Shown here: piece by piece, positions 33,620 to 45,019 of the stretch
How positions within the stretch are numbered: the first letter of the stretch is position 1
How the letters are laid out: each line of letters opens with the position of its first letter
Assembly: GCA_963556145.1 (NCBI GenBank)
Contig: OY744473.1
Location: 1,426,001-1,490,000, forward strand
Direction: 5' to 3'
Source: Hygrocybe punicea
Lineage: Eukaryota; Basidiomycota; Agaricomycetes; Agaricales; Hygrophoraceae
Length of the DNA: 64,000 nt
Made by a program: the position numbers and the translations under genes
The notes under the pieces: model-generated
Told to the model about the DNA's origin: nothing
What the model saw: only the letters and a program-made list of their open reading frames with translations
Databases searched by the model: none

Positions 33620-34808
33620 GTGTTGCTGAAGTTCAGTTCAGTTCAGAAACAGGTTTGGAGCATATTTGTGAAATATCTCAAGGAGATTAATTTGCATTTG
33701 CCCAGAATTGTTTTGATGGCTTCTTTAACACTTTAAATTCTCTTGTATAAGTTGTGCCTGAAGGGAATGTAAAAATTAAATTTTATACAAATGCAAAAGG
33801 GGATGTAAGTCTGAGGTTTTTTGATTCTTTGAAAAACCTCGGACTTACACCCCCTTTTGCATTTTTATAAAATTTAATTTTTACATTCCCTTCAGGCACA
33901 ACTCATACAAGAGAATTTAAAGTGTTACAGAAGCCATCAAAAAAAATCTGGGCAAATGCAAATTACAGCTGTTTCTGATGATCTTGGCACTAACTGAAAT
34001 TTTTTGAGTTTAAGAAATTTTAAAGTGATTAAGCAATAACTTGTGAAATACTGCACAGATTAATATGGTTATAGAGGGAAAGTTGTACTATTTCTGAATA
34101 GCTATCAGCTCCTATAATTACATTTGGATAATATTTAGTGGATGATGAGCTGTAGATAAAATAAGGAGTAAACTACTCCTTTTTCACAACCAACATGATA
34201 TTGTCAAAAGAAGGCATCAAATGAGCTCCTATGAAGAAATTTGTAGGGAGAAAGTTGTTTATTTTTTCAAGGGCTAGAAGTACATATACCATGTTTTTCT
34301 TTATTTTTGTTCTGTGAGCCATTATTACATCTGTATTATGTTCGTTTACATTGAAATCAAATACTGCAAAAATCATAAATATTGGCTCACAGAACAAAAA
34401 TAAAGAAAAACATGGTATATGTACTTCTAGCCCTTGAAAAAATAAACAACTTTCTCCCTACAAATTTCTTCATAGGAGCTCATTTGATGCCTTCTTTTGA
34501 CAATATCATGTTGGTTGTGAAAAAGGAGTAGTTTACTCCTTATTTTATCTACAGCTCATCATCCACTAAATATTATCCAAATGTAATTACAGGAGCTGAT
34601 AGCTATTCAGAAATAGTACAACTTTCCCTCTATAACCATATTAATCTGTGCAGTATTTCACAAGTTATTGCTTAATCACTTTAAAATTTCTTAAACTCAA
34701 AAAATTTCAGTTAGTGCCAAGATCATCAGAAACGGCTGTAATCTCCTTGAGATATTTCACAAATATGCTCCAAACCTGTTTCTGAACTGAACTGAACTTC
34801 AGCAACAC
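33620..34808. mobile_element. Foldback MITE in LINE ORF1, carrying a second nested MITE
   Basis: The outer arms (33620-33688 and 34741-34808) are reverse complements: GTGTTGCTGAAGTTCAG, then GAAACAGGTTTGGAG. They are bordered by TA at 33618-33619 and 34809-34810. A palindrome centred near 33826 forms the core. A second foldback (33966-34738) sits in the right arm. Without it the outer element is about 414 bp. With TA as duplication, ORF1 would be left out of phase, so a small indel or a different boundary is possible. Confidence 0.7.
33966..34738. mobile_element. Mariner-type foldback MITE (773 bp)
   Basis: The ends read TA-CAGCTGTTTCTGATGATC and its complement GATCATCAGAAACGGCTG-TA. Inverted arms run around a centre near 34352. 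TA dinucleotides flank both ends, as for Tc1/mariner insertions. It shares its terminal and internal sequence with 39563-40128. Short frames in it are mirror images, not genes. Confidence 0.78.
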
Positions 34809-34810
34809 TA

Positions 34811-35687
34811 CCGCCTCCACCATGTTGAGTGAGTAGATGATTGTGCCCATCTGGGTGCGTCGAGCTCCTACAAAAGTCATACCCTCTGGCCTGTCAGCTG
34901 CCATAATACCCATCATCTCGAGGGTTAGCTTTGCTTTCTCGACCAGTTCCCTCTCTGTTAACGCTTCCAGAGGGTCGTTCTCCGACCTGGGGTCTTTCTT
35001 CACGATGATTTGCCTGTCGAGTATGTCTCCTCTCGTAATGGATGGCGCATGTTCTGGCGGTATCAGCATCCTCGTCCTCGCAGCTGCTGCATATGACATT
35101 GGTTCATATGTGTGTCGATCTTGGCCACGGTGCTCCGTGCCGTGGGCCGTCTGTCCCTCAAGTGCTTCTGTCGCTGCTGCCTCGAATTTGGATGTCAGTC
35201 AGTCAAAGTCACTGCGGAATTCTTCAATAGTGTTAGTTAGGGACATCGCTGCTCCTTTCAGCTCCTGCTCCCTTTCGCTGATATTGCTCTCCGCACCCTC
35301 CAGGTCCGCCATAACTTTTGTAAGTCTGGAGAAAAGGGGGGTCTCCATTTCTCTGACTATTGTTGCTGCAATTTCCGCAGTAGTATCGCCCTCCTGTATG
35401 TCCTCTAGGGTGAACGCAAAAGCTCTCAAGAGATTTATTATCGATCGAGGTAATCTCGTCGTTGCTGCAACTGCCTGTAACATCGCATATGCGAGTTTTT
35501 GAGATGTCGCGCTTTCCCCTTGTGTTAAGTATCCCTCTCGTTCGAGCAGTGCTTTTCCCTGTTCTACGTCATGAATGTCTGATGATGTGCTACTCAGCTT
35601 GACCAGGTCTTCCCTCGTCTTCTTTTGGCGAACCTGTCCGGGTGTGATGTTGGATGGTGTGGCACTGGAGGAGGCCTTCGGTGGCAT
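34811..35687 (-). pseudogene. LINE ORF1, N-terminal part
   Basis: Starts at ATG 35687 (MPPKASSSATPSN). A predicted helical region follows (VREMETPLFSRLTKVM, NISEREQELKGAA), then one in-frame TGA at 35199-35201, then MSYAAAARTRM and GARRTQMGTIIY, typical of fungal LINE gag-like proteins. The frame is cut at about 34810 by the foldback block. Upstream, 35688-35859 is the 5' UTR, which itself begins GAGGACTCCTC on the minus strand. Confidence 0.8.
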
Positions 35688-35859
35688 CTGCCTCAGTCTT
35701 TGTTAGCTTAGTGTACTTATTGTGCAGTATAGAATGGTCTTTTTCCGTAGCTATATGATGCGTATATGCATTCGTCAATGAGATTTAGGCTGACCACCAC
35801 CCTAGCAGTTCGGGGTCCCGGTGGAGGTGCCACGTGGTAAGAGGTCAAGAGGAGTCCTC

Positions 35860-35868
35860 ATTTTAAAC
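35860..35868. repeat. LINE target-site duplication, right copy
   Basis: ATTTTAAAC, identical to 2368-2376. Confidence 0.85.
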
Positions 35869-36500
35869 ATTATAGCTCCTATCCTCTAGATATTTTGGAA
35901 ATTACTTCGCATGGTGCTATACCCTTTGTTTCAGTTCCATTTCATCCCTATTGCACCATAGTTCCGTCACGCGCTGTCTATTTGTCTTGCCTTCTTCACC
36001 CTTTATTGTCCTAACAACCAACTTCGCATAAATACCCCCTATAGTTTACATACTAGAGAGACGTCTTGTATACCCCCGATTCCAGTCTATCATATCACCT
36101 CTTTACTGCGCTGTCCATGCGATCGCTCCGCTGTGCTCTATTAAACTTTGCGTTCCTTCTACAAAGTGCTATGTATATGCTGAAAACATCACCGACTGTT
36201 TCGCACATGCCGCGCACATCTCGCATATTGCGCACATCAGAAACATCATTGCCACTATCCAGAGCACCTCTGAGTATTTTTATTAACCTTTTGGATTGAG
36301 ATTGAACCCCTCAGAATTCGTACAGCACTGTGGTAGAGTTGGTATTTGATTCCATTCACATTACCGCAGTGCACCCTTTCAGCAGAAACAACGGTTTGCC
36401 CTACAAGGTCAGTGTAATGGATAATAATGGTCTAAAACTTGAATACATGTGCAATAATCATGATAGTCGTCGCAACCACTTTATAATTTAGCTACTAGGA
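35869..36500. other. No supported gene
   Basis: Short unrelated frames only; no motif or repeat recognised. Confidence 0.5.
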
Positions 36501-36518
36501 TGTGGATGTAATGGAAAA

Positions 36519-36990
36519 CTAGACTAGTAGCCCTGGTTGGGATTGACATGTAAAATGTTGCAACGTCCTGACAGCCCAATAAGTCAGATATGTGCTCATA
36601 TGTGCTGCATGTGATGAATCTTTGAGCACTGGCCCACAGTCATCATGTAAGAGGTGGATCTTGTCAATGATGAGCAGGCAGACGAGGTTAGTGATCCATT
36701 GGACTCCACACAGCTGATTTGCACACCTCTTGGGGTGTATGTGTCTCACCACAATCTTGTTCTAGAGCATGCTGGCAGTGATGCCCTTCTTCCTTGTGTT
36801 CCTTGTGCCAACCATTCACCATGGGGAAATGTCATTTGAGCCACTGGGAAGACCCTCAACTTCATGCCAAGTTTGCACTGGGAACAGGCTCCCAGTGACT
36901 GCGCATCATGGTGTGTGACACAGAGGGCCATGGTGAGTATCGAACTCCTACTCTTTTGACAAGGCACTTCAAACGTCGGAGACACAGATC
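36519..36990 (-). pseudogene. Relic of a Ski2/Brr2-type DExH helicase
   Basis: On the minus strand VCLLIIDKIHLLHDDCGPVL closely follows the motif II region of Brr2/Slh1/Mer3 helicases (LLIIDEIHLLHDERGPVL), but the DEIH glutamate is lysine. Downstream, LQHFTCQSQPGLL resembles the segment after motif III. Upstream frame pieces (PHGEWLAQ) may derive from the part before the TPEKWD motif. Only about 150 residues can be traced; no intact gene. Confidence 0.5.
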
Positions 36991-37208
36991 AATCACCTTT
37001 ATAAGACCTTCAAGTTTGTGGCTTAATCCTACTCACATCGTCATGGTAGTAGTTGTCTTGTTAAATAAATCATGTGTACCGTAGAATTTCGAGTTCATAC
37101 AGTTTTCAGCCCTAAACGAATGATTATAACTACCCATCTGCGAGTCTGGGTTTGGATCTTACTTGACTCACTCATCCAAGTCACGGATGCCCTACCAATC
37201 ACTCATCT

Positions 37209-37535
37209 GTGGTCATAGATGCCATACCAGTACTTAATGCTCCTGAAGTTTGCCGGAACCTGCCCACTGGTACAAGTGTGCCCTTACTTGGACAGAGTAT
37301 GGAGTCAGTTTGTGTGTGTGGCCGATCTTTCCAACAGCTCAGTGCTTTCTCTAACCACAAGTGCACCTGCCAATCGTTGAAGAAGCGCCTTTCCAGTGCT
37401 CTGGACAAGGCAAAACAGCTCTGGAAAGGTCCAAAGAGGTGTCAACTTCTTTCATCATCTTTGGAGATTGATAAAGTGCCTCTGGTGGGTTTGGCACCCC
37501 AGGCAGCAGACCCAGTGGTTGCAATCGAGGTATGC
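37209..37535 (+). pseudogene. Zinc-finger N-terminal fragment of a transposase-like protein
   Basis: An open stretch with CVCGRSFQQLSAFSNHKCTC (C-x-C...H...C) followed by KKRLSSALDKAKQLWKGPKR. This resembles the N-terminal zinc finger and linker of Plavaka-type basidiomycete transposases. The exon ends at a GTATGC donor near 37530, and a further short exon may start at about 37586. No DDE core follows, so it is a fragment. Confidence 0.45.
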
Positions 37536-37894
37536 TATTTTGAATATGATGAAAGATAACTGCTCATTAAATATTGTTCTCAGATTGGTGTCATTCCGGA
37601 CAATGAAAACCAAGCTGATGACTTCCATATGTCTATGATTGAACATGCGCCATGGACCTGAAGACTTAATTGTTGACTCCCTCTATGATTCAGAGATCCA
37701 CTGCTGCAACTGCCACCACTTTTACCACCACCACCCCTCATCCATTCTATCACGTTGACTTTGCAGTCAATGGCAAACAATAGAAGTTTGTCGTTGGGCT
37801 CAAGCTCAGGAGCGGTACTACATCAACTGTGCCAAGTGTTCAGGATGGTATGCAACGTATTTGGGCTATCACAGCTGTACCACACTGCAGAATT

Positions 37895-38125
37895 GCCTTT
37901 GCACGATTATGAGTCCCTATAAGGGAATCATTTTCTATATGGTGGGTTTTTCGACTCAGGGTCACACTCTAATTTGCCAAGCCATGGGAACAATTATTGC
38001 AAACTGTGGGAACAACTTTGAAGCCCTGTGAATAAATTTGAAACCGTGTGACTGCTGACTTTGTAACTGTGAGAATTTGTTGTCTCAAATGAGCAAGAAC
38101 AATAAGGTCACCAGATCAAAGGTGC
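37895..38125 (+). repeat. Dispersed repeat, copy 1
   Basis: Starts GAGTCCCTATAAGGGAATC and continues through CTAATTTGCCAAGCC, GGGAACAA motifs and GAGAATTTGTTGTC to ACAATAAGG. A second copy in the same orientation is at 56155-56375, at roughly 80% identity by eye. Non-coding; the element class is unknown. Confidence 0.75.
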
Positions 38126-39562
38126 CAAGTCGGGAAAGGGTAGTCCACTGCTAAGCCGACTTCATGACAATAATCAAATTCTTTGTTAGTGTAATGTGCA
38201 CATTATGACATATGGATGAGTTGAAAACCTGTCTGAACAGTACTGAGAGTTCTGTATTGTCCAACTAGTATCCCTGCTGTATTCTGAGGAATTGCCAGTG
38301 CAATATAGACTGGATGAACCAGATATGATATCTTTGTCTACAGATACATATAATAGCTATGTACATTGGAATCACAAGGAACAGGTTGAACACTGGTTTA
38401 ACCGGCTGGTTCATCATTTTTTGGCACAAAGTGTTTTGCAGGTGTCCCTACCTGGTTCTGGGGCATTGCAATTGCACAAATAATAGCAGAAATAAAAGTC
38501 TGGACAGTTGTTGGATGTGCATTATGTGTCACATTTGACATCCCATATTGAAGCAGAGCAAGTGCAAGCAGAATTATCAACATTGAGAAACTATGGAGTT
38601 CACACATTGGTACCTCAGAAGCTGTTTCAATGTATTCATTGAATGGGCTCATAAGGGTGAGGTGTATAATTTGTTGATGTTTCATCAAAGGACATGAAAA
38701 TAGTACAATAAATGCAGTCAACTGCATAATGATACAAGATCAAGACAAAAGGACAAGGAACATCATTAGTCCAAGAGAAGCTCCAATCATGCCAGAACAA
38801 ACTAATATGATGGGAAAGCAATTATTAAATAGCAAAGCATCATATTTATGGCAGGATGGGAAGAAGTGAAGGCTGGGCCAAGATACAATCCAATGGTATC
38901 AATGCAGGAACATAGCAACATAGGTAAACACAAACTAATGCTTATCAGTACAGTAGTGAATTTCATCATCAATTTAGATATAAAGGAGTAAATATGCTTG
39001 TTGCACCTGCAGATTTCGTCCAGTTAATATGACACATCTTTGAACAAAAGGTTATGCATCACATATGAGAAGTAAAGGTAGTTTGATTGAATTTGTACCA
39101 TGAATTGTAATTCAGTTTTGTGGACCACAAACTGAACATATTTGACATGTTCAGTGTGTTCGGTCAATGTGTTCGGTCAATATGTTCAGGTTACTATTGT
39201 CATATGTGATCAGTACACATTGAACATTGGATATAGTTAGCTATCCAGTTGTGATACAAAGAGAATATGCAAACATTACATCTGGATTATAGGTAGATAA
39301 TAGATTTTCAATAGCTCATTCTCATCTTTTCAGCAAAAAGGCACACCTCTTGCATATTGTGGATCCTCAAATTGCAGAGTCACAGTCTAACAATGATTGA
39401 AGAATACAATATCTGGACATGTCACATATGTGTCATCAATGCTTGATGCCTGAATCAATAGCCAAAATTCAATTACAGTATATAGAAGACACATTCCATA
39501 GTAAACTGATGTATTCAGAATGGTTCCATGTATCATCGTGATTTACAACTTTCAATAGTTTA
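38126..39562. other. AT-rich sequence without a supported gene
   Basis: Short frames on both strands without domains. A small repeat of TGTTCGGTCAA occurs near 39160-39185. Nothing further recognised. Confidence 0.45.
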
Positions 39563-40128
39563 CAGCCATTTTACTATCTGATGGCAGTAACAGCACCTTT
39601 TTGAATCAATTGAGAAATTTGGACTTGGTAGAATTTTGGGTGCTGTGTTTTGTATCCCATGAAATTCTGCTTGGATCAAGATGGTTATACAGTTTATGAT
39701 TCTGGTTGTATTTCGAGCCTAATGACAGACAAACATAGTACAGATGCAATAACGGCTCAAAGGACAAAAATAAAGAAGAATATGGTATATGTACTTCTAG
39801 GCCTTGAAAAGATGAACAACTTTCTCCCTCCAGTCTTCTTCATATGAGCTCTTTCGATGTCATAATTTGACAGTATCATTTTGGGTGTCAAAAAGTACTG
39901 GTCTACCTTTTTATTTCATCAACAACTCACCATATCCTAAATATTGTCCAAATGTAATTACAGGAGTAGATAGCCCTCAAGACATAGTACAACTTTCCCT
40001 GTATAACCATCTTAATCCAATTAGTATTTCATGAGATACAAAACACAGCACCCAAAATTCTACCAAGTCCAAATTTCTCAATTGATTCAAAACAGTGCAG
40101 TTGCTGCCATCAGATAGCAAAACGGCTG
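39563..40128. mobile_element. Mariner-type foldback MITE, second copy of the family (566 bp)
   Basis: Ends: TA-CAGCCATTTTACTATCTG and the complement of TA-CAGCCGTTTTGCTATCTG, flanked by TA at 39561-39562 and 40129-40130. The centre shares GGTATATGTACTTCTAG and AACAACTTTCTCCCT with the copy at 33966-34738. Confidence 0.78.
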
Positions 40129-40352
40129 TAACATATCAACAGTTTGAGTACATACAATATTATACATCAGCATCGGTCTATATTCATATTATTGAAGCGT
40201 TGCCTTGTTTCCACAACACCCTCTGCATCATTACCCTCTTCCACATACCCAACATGCCGTTTTATGGTTATTCTGGGCTGTGTAGTTGGTGTAGGCAAAG
40301 CTGTCTTGTTGCGAATCATAGTAGCTTCCTGAGAATATACATCAGTATTCAT

Positions 40353-41581
40353 TTAATTCTTGATGTATTGAAGTGTTACCTCTGTGAATTCACTGTCTAC
40401 CAGTGCCAATGACCGTAGATTCAGAATCATCTTGAATTTATCCTTCTTTACCGGAACTGCCGATATTGTAAACTGAACCTCCACTATATCACCGATTCTA
40501 AAGCAAGTTGGGTTTGTTGGAATGAAGCTAATGAATATTTCCATCAGTAGGGATATGATTCCAATTCATCGTCACTCACCAATGTCAATTTCTATCAGAC
40601 TTCAACTTGTGATAAAGTATGCAATTGTCCTGGCCATGAAAGTAGCAGGAATTCGCAAGTGAGGTTAATATGCCTTTGGGATCGATGGCATGCTCGAATG
40701 GAATGTGAGGGGAAGAGTTGTCATATCAGCGATCAGTGAAATATCGGGTTCCTATTGCGAGTGCCATGTAATCCATGTATGTAGAAGACATAAAAGCTTG
40801 CATTGCTTTGTCAGGAAATTGACAAGCCAGTTTCTGGTGCAGAATCCGAAGGTTATCGATATAGGACTGAAAGCCTGTTGTATAAAGGCCAGTTACAACT
40901 ATGCTTTGACATATGAAGGGTGTTCAACATTCTGGTTGACTATTACAGTGGTTCATCAGAATGGTATTCAAGGAATTGATACGAATTTAGCACATACCTG
41001 GTTGTTATGGGTGGAAGATCTTTCGCCACCACAATCGCTTGCAAACTTAATACCAATTCTTGATGTTCGGATTCATCATTGGTTGGAAGTGTAAACTTCC
41101 AGCAATTTGGAGAGTCAACATGCACAATATTGACATTTGAAATCTGGCAATGCAGTCAATATGATATACCTTTTCAAATCCAATGACTTACATTTGTGGC
41201 CTTTGCAAGCTGACTTTCATCATCGTCTAAGCGTGCAGATATGATTTCCTGCAGATGTTCAGTTGTCAATTTGCTGTCAAATACTAGCCAGTATACATAT
41301 GGTCGATATTGCTAACATGCACCCTTGAAGTTGTAATAGTTGTCCATCACGTACAAAGCAGTGGTGAGATGTATATTGCATGGCACAATTCCATCCACTT
41401 CATGGATTATATCTTCGGCCATCATCCTCACACTGATCATATCTATATTAGCTTTTGCTGTCCATGTGATGATAGCTTTCAGGATCCATTTTGTTTTTGT
41501 TTTTGTATTGCATTCTTGAATATTGAAGTTTACGTCATTTTGCATAATACGGATCCTTTCCATTTCTTTCAAATGCACCAT
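40353..41581 (-). pseudogene. Relic of an uncharacterised basidiomycete gene
   Basis: Minus-strand pieces in order: a frame at 41312-41581, then HVDSPNCWKFTLPTNDESEHQ..AIVVAKDLPP at 40943-41125, then FRIGDIVEVQFTISAVPVKK and MILNLRSLALVDSEF at 40353-40544. The last piece resembles a segment (FRxGDIVE...LRSLALLD) that I recall from repetitive agaricomycete proteins of unknown function. The pieces do not join into a clean gene and stops intervene. Confidence 0.4.
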
Positions 41582-42602
41582 ATAATGTTGCCTGGTTTGG
41601 ATATGGTATAGTCAAGCATGTACTCCAGTTTTTCTGCATTAATTCTGCATCACAAGATATGTATGCACAGCATTGGAATTAACCCCTATCCATTATGCAT
41701 CAATATCTGTTAGTATACCCCATGTTTCTTAATTTGGCATTATGCATTTTTGTTTCATGAATACCCCTTTTTGTTTAGTCTCCATTCCTAACTTTAATTG
41801 AGTTTGTCAACAATTCATGAAACCTACCAGTACAAACTTGTGGCGAATATCATGTGGACAGTCATCCTATTTTCATGCATACCATTATGCTTTGCATGGA
41901 GTACATGGCCCAAGAAGCCTCGTTTGGTATATGAGCATGTCATCAGGAAATCAAGGGTGATCTGATATGTGCTTATAAAGCCTGCTCCGATGAATAATTA
42001 ATATCATCAGTTTTCATTATGACATGTCTCAGGGAAACCCAGATATTGTAAGTCTCTGTTGATGAAATTACATCATATCATACAACTTGATGTGTGTGGG
42101 TCTTTGATGAGCGAAGTGTACCAGAATTATCCTTTCATCCCTACAAGATAATATATGATATGTTTGACAAAATCCTATCAAATATATCAGAAATCTATGG
42201 GAGCAAGCATTTGTAGCAATATGCCTCTGCTCACTACAGTCATATCAGAATGGTTGTGCAGTTAGCAGAAGATTTGCATGTGTCAAACTTGTCTATCTTG
42301 GTCATGCTGACATTTAACCAGTCACCAATTTTACAATTGTCATACCAGCAACATCACACCATACACTTATAATATTCATCAAGATAATGAGAAATGAGCA
42401 TAATGACACTAGAATGGCCAAAAGCAAGCATTCTGGTTGATATATAGCCAGCAGTCACCACCAATATGCATATTAGTGTGCATGATGCCAATTGGTGGCA
42501 AGATGACTCAAGCATTCATTCACACACAAACTTGGATCAAAAAGTCGGAACAAATAATATTCATTCTTAAAAATGCATGGACAATTGTAATTACGGGCAG
42601 GC
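41582..42602. other. No supported gene
   Basis: AT-rich sequence with short frames only; no repeat, domain or RNA recognised. Confidence 0.5.
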
Positions 42603-44017
42603 CTATTCCGTCGTGGTAGGGATCAATGCCTGGCTCTCCTTGAATGCATGTCTCTTTTCCTTTATACGAGGCAAAGCACTACCTTCTACTGGGACTCTGG
42701 TTTCATGGAGGGAAAGGGGGAAGATTTTTCTACACCTGACTGAGCCATAATAGAACGAATGAAAAAGCATTACTATGCACCGGTCCCACCATATGAGTAG
42801 TTCCTGTACCTCTGCCATTTCATCCTTATCCTCAAGTAGGTCAAGGAGACTGTTGTAGAACATTTCGGAATCAGTAACTGTATCCGTGCACAAGAATGTG
42901 CTGGAGGAGCAGAGAGTGAAGCGAACCTACAAGGGAGATAAGACATCCGATACTTGAAACCCAAACAAACACGTACCTGCATGGCAATGTATGCCAAGGA
43001 GGCCTTTGTCACGCCTGTCATTCCGTGAATCTGGGCATTTCCTGAGCGTGTTGCTTTTGGCTCATCCTCATCGACCGAGCTATGTGACGTGAAGACATGT
43101 TTGTAGCCCTACAATACTATGTTTAGACTAGACTGGAAGTGATTGTGAAAGGCACATACCGTAACTAAGAGTTGGCTTCTCAATAGCCCATTCCAAGGAT
43201 ACTCCGGATCATACATGAGGTCTGTGTAAAGAAAAAAGGGCCACTGATCGCCACACACAAGCATTTCGCCACTGCGTAATTTGTCTTTTATCCTGTGGAT
43301 CCTTGCTTCAGCGCACAAAGTAGGCGGAATGGAACACTTACTGAGGTACTGACCAGTTCACTCTGGCGGGACAAAGTAGCGCTCCAGTTCTCTCATGGTG
43401 AAACCCGCGAGTACTCTTGACCTTGCGACTCAGCGGGGGGTCAACTGTCTGCCCCAGGGGGAGTATCCGATCAATGATAGCTGCCTTCATGCCTTTGGTA
43501 TCGTCTGCACGAGCCCCACTCATACCCTTCACTATCTGCATACAATGAAAGGTTTCAATGTGAGATACCAAAGAGAAGAATGAATTTACAAGATTAGAAA
43601 TCAATTCAACCTCCTCCTCTTCAGAAGTTAGGAGCTGTTGTTCCAGGTCTGGACACATTTTCAGTAATTCTGCGAAGACCGAGTGTTCATGACGCTTCCT
43701 ACCACAACATTGGCAAATGAACATGGCAGGCAAGTTAAACTTACTCATGCGTTAAGGACTCTAGATCTATATCCTCCGATTCACCCATATGAATCAAGCC
43801 ATTGGTGATAAGAATGTTCACATTACAAAATGTGTGAATGGCCCAACTGAAGTGGCGTCTGCGATGGATGAGTGGATCAGTAGTGGTTCTAGCTGCCAAT
43901 GTTAGCCGCTACAACCCAATATATATTGCTCTCTTACGGTCGTTTCCTGGCTCTGACCTGCAACGTGTTGTCGTCATCGTGTGCCCGCCGACCAGTGGAT
44001 GGTGCAGAATCTGACAT
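42603..44017 (-). CDS. DUF6698 family protein
   Basis: Minus-strand multi-exon gene from ATG 44017 (MSDSAPSTGRRAHDDDN) to TAG 42603-42605. Family hallmarks in order: GMSGARADDTKGMKAAI, the segment RGFHHERTGALLCP, FFLYTDLMYDPEYPWNGLLR, GYKHVFTSHSSV, RSGNAQIHGM, VTKASLAYIAMQVRF, TDTVTDSEMFYNSLLDLLED, EVQELLIWWDR. Introns of about 50 nt separate six to seven exons (for example GTAAGTTTAAC to GGTAG near 43740-43700). No stop or frameshift was noticed. DUF6698 proteins are frequent in Basidiomycota and their function is unknown. Confidence 0.75.
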
Positions 44018-44474
44018 TGAGAAATACTGAGTGCCCCAGTCTGCCTGGGGGAAGATGGGCTGTTGAGGCGCGGTTTTTATATGCCAACCGGTAAAACTGA
44101 CTACGAATTCGAGACACGGAAATACTCATGAAAATATTATTGGCCGGAAAGCAACCAGCCTAGAATCAATCAATCAGAAATGATGGTTATTATGGATGGG
44201 AATTAGACCTATCTGCTTCTCATTATTGACCGGCTACCCCAGGGGCTAAAAAGATGTAATGCCATTTGACCGGGCAGTTAGACGCACATAAAAGCTAGGT
44301 CACAGTATTATATGAAAATCTCTTCGGGTTTTATATGCCTAGTCCTTTGCGGCCGCAACAAAAAGCTAGGAAGCATTCCAGGAATGACGACGAGGAAGGC
44401 ATTGAAGTAACTTTCCAGTACGCATTTTGCTTATTCTTTCCCGGCTCCGAGTCATCAATACGACATCTAGAAAT

Positions 44475-44815
44475 ATGAAGACAAACTTGACTTACCGAGG
44501 ATTGGCAAAGCTGGTCACGAGCGACGACGAAGTGACGGTGACTGAAGGTCATGGTGAGTTCATTATTTTTGAAATAGAATAAATTTAACTCATCACACAG
44601 AAAATGCTCGTTATGTGGCATTGCAAGAACGTCTGATACAGATGGAGGAAGAACTTGAACTAGCACAACAGCAAATCTATCAGTTGTCTTTGGAGAACAT
44701 GCGATATGAAGCTGAGCTGGAGAGGGCACACCAAATCAATACAATTGCAGAAGCATTCATCCATGAGGAAGACCGCTCAGACTTCTACATGGCATTACCA
44801 CAGAGGCAAAGTTGA
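44475..44815 (+). CDS. Small coiled-coil protein
   Basis: Two exons: ATG at 44475 (MKTNLTYRGLAKLVTSDDEV), an intron of about 50 nt (GTGAGTTC to CACACAG), then about 70 codons rich in Glu, Gln and Leu (LQERLIQMEEELELAQQQ, YEAELERAHQ) to TGA at 44813-44815. The second exon should form a coiled coil. It lies 457 bp from the DUF6698 start, divergently. No family recognised. Confidence 0.5.
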
Positions 44816-45019
44816 TTGGATGGTGTCATCACCCATTTCCCCTAAGTACAACTTTCAATATACCTGTTATTCTCAAGTGTCAATATCAAGCTGAAGGCGT
44901 GACTTAACCACAACTGCTCATTGTATAATATGGACTGGTAACTGAAAAGTGTAATTGATGCACAAAAAAAATTGGGACACCAACACATCAAAGCGCAGAG
45001 GAGGCGCAGAGTCGCCAGT

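Larger units (their letters stand above)
2377..35859 (-). mobile_element. Tad-like LINE retrotransposon, interrupted by nested insertions
   Basis: Read on the minus strand the element has a 5' UTR (35859-35688), ORF1 with zinc knuckles (35687 to 6674, interrupted), ORF2 (6677 to 2736) and a 3' UTR ending in an 18-nt poly-A (plus-strand T at 2377-2394). It is flanked by ATTTTAAAC on both sides. The ORF1 stop and ORF2 start overlap as ATGA. Removing the 25.8-kb DNA transposon (7069-32859) and the foldback block (33620-34808) leaves about 6.5 kb, a normal LINE length. The APE endonuclease, reverse transcriptase and RNase H order fits the Tad/CgT1 group of fungi; the clade is inferred from architecture. 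Confidence 0.88.

Noticed and set aside
34173..34397. Short frames in the mariner-type foldbacks, also near 39650-39847
   Set aside because: They overlap inverted repeat arms and are related only because the MITEs are related.
2377..35859. Two independent LINE copies, one 5'-truncated and one 3'-truncated
   Set aside because: They meet at one point in frame with an 8-bp duplication and share a single pair of outer ATTTTAAAC duplications, so one split element is the simpler reading.
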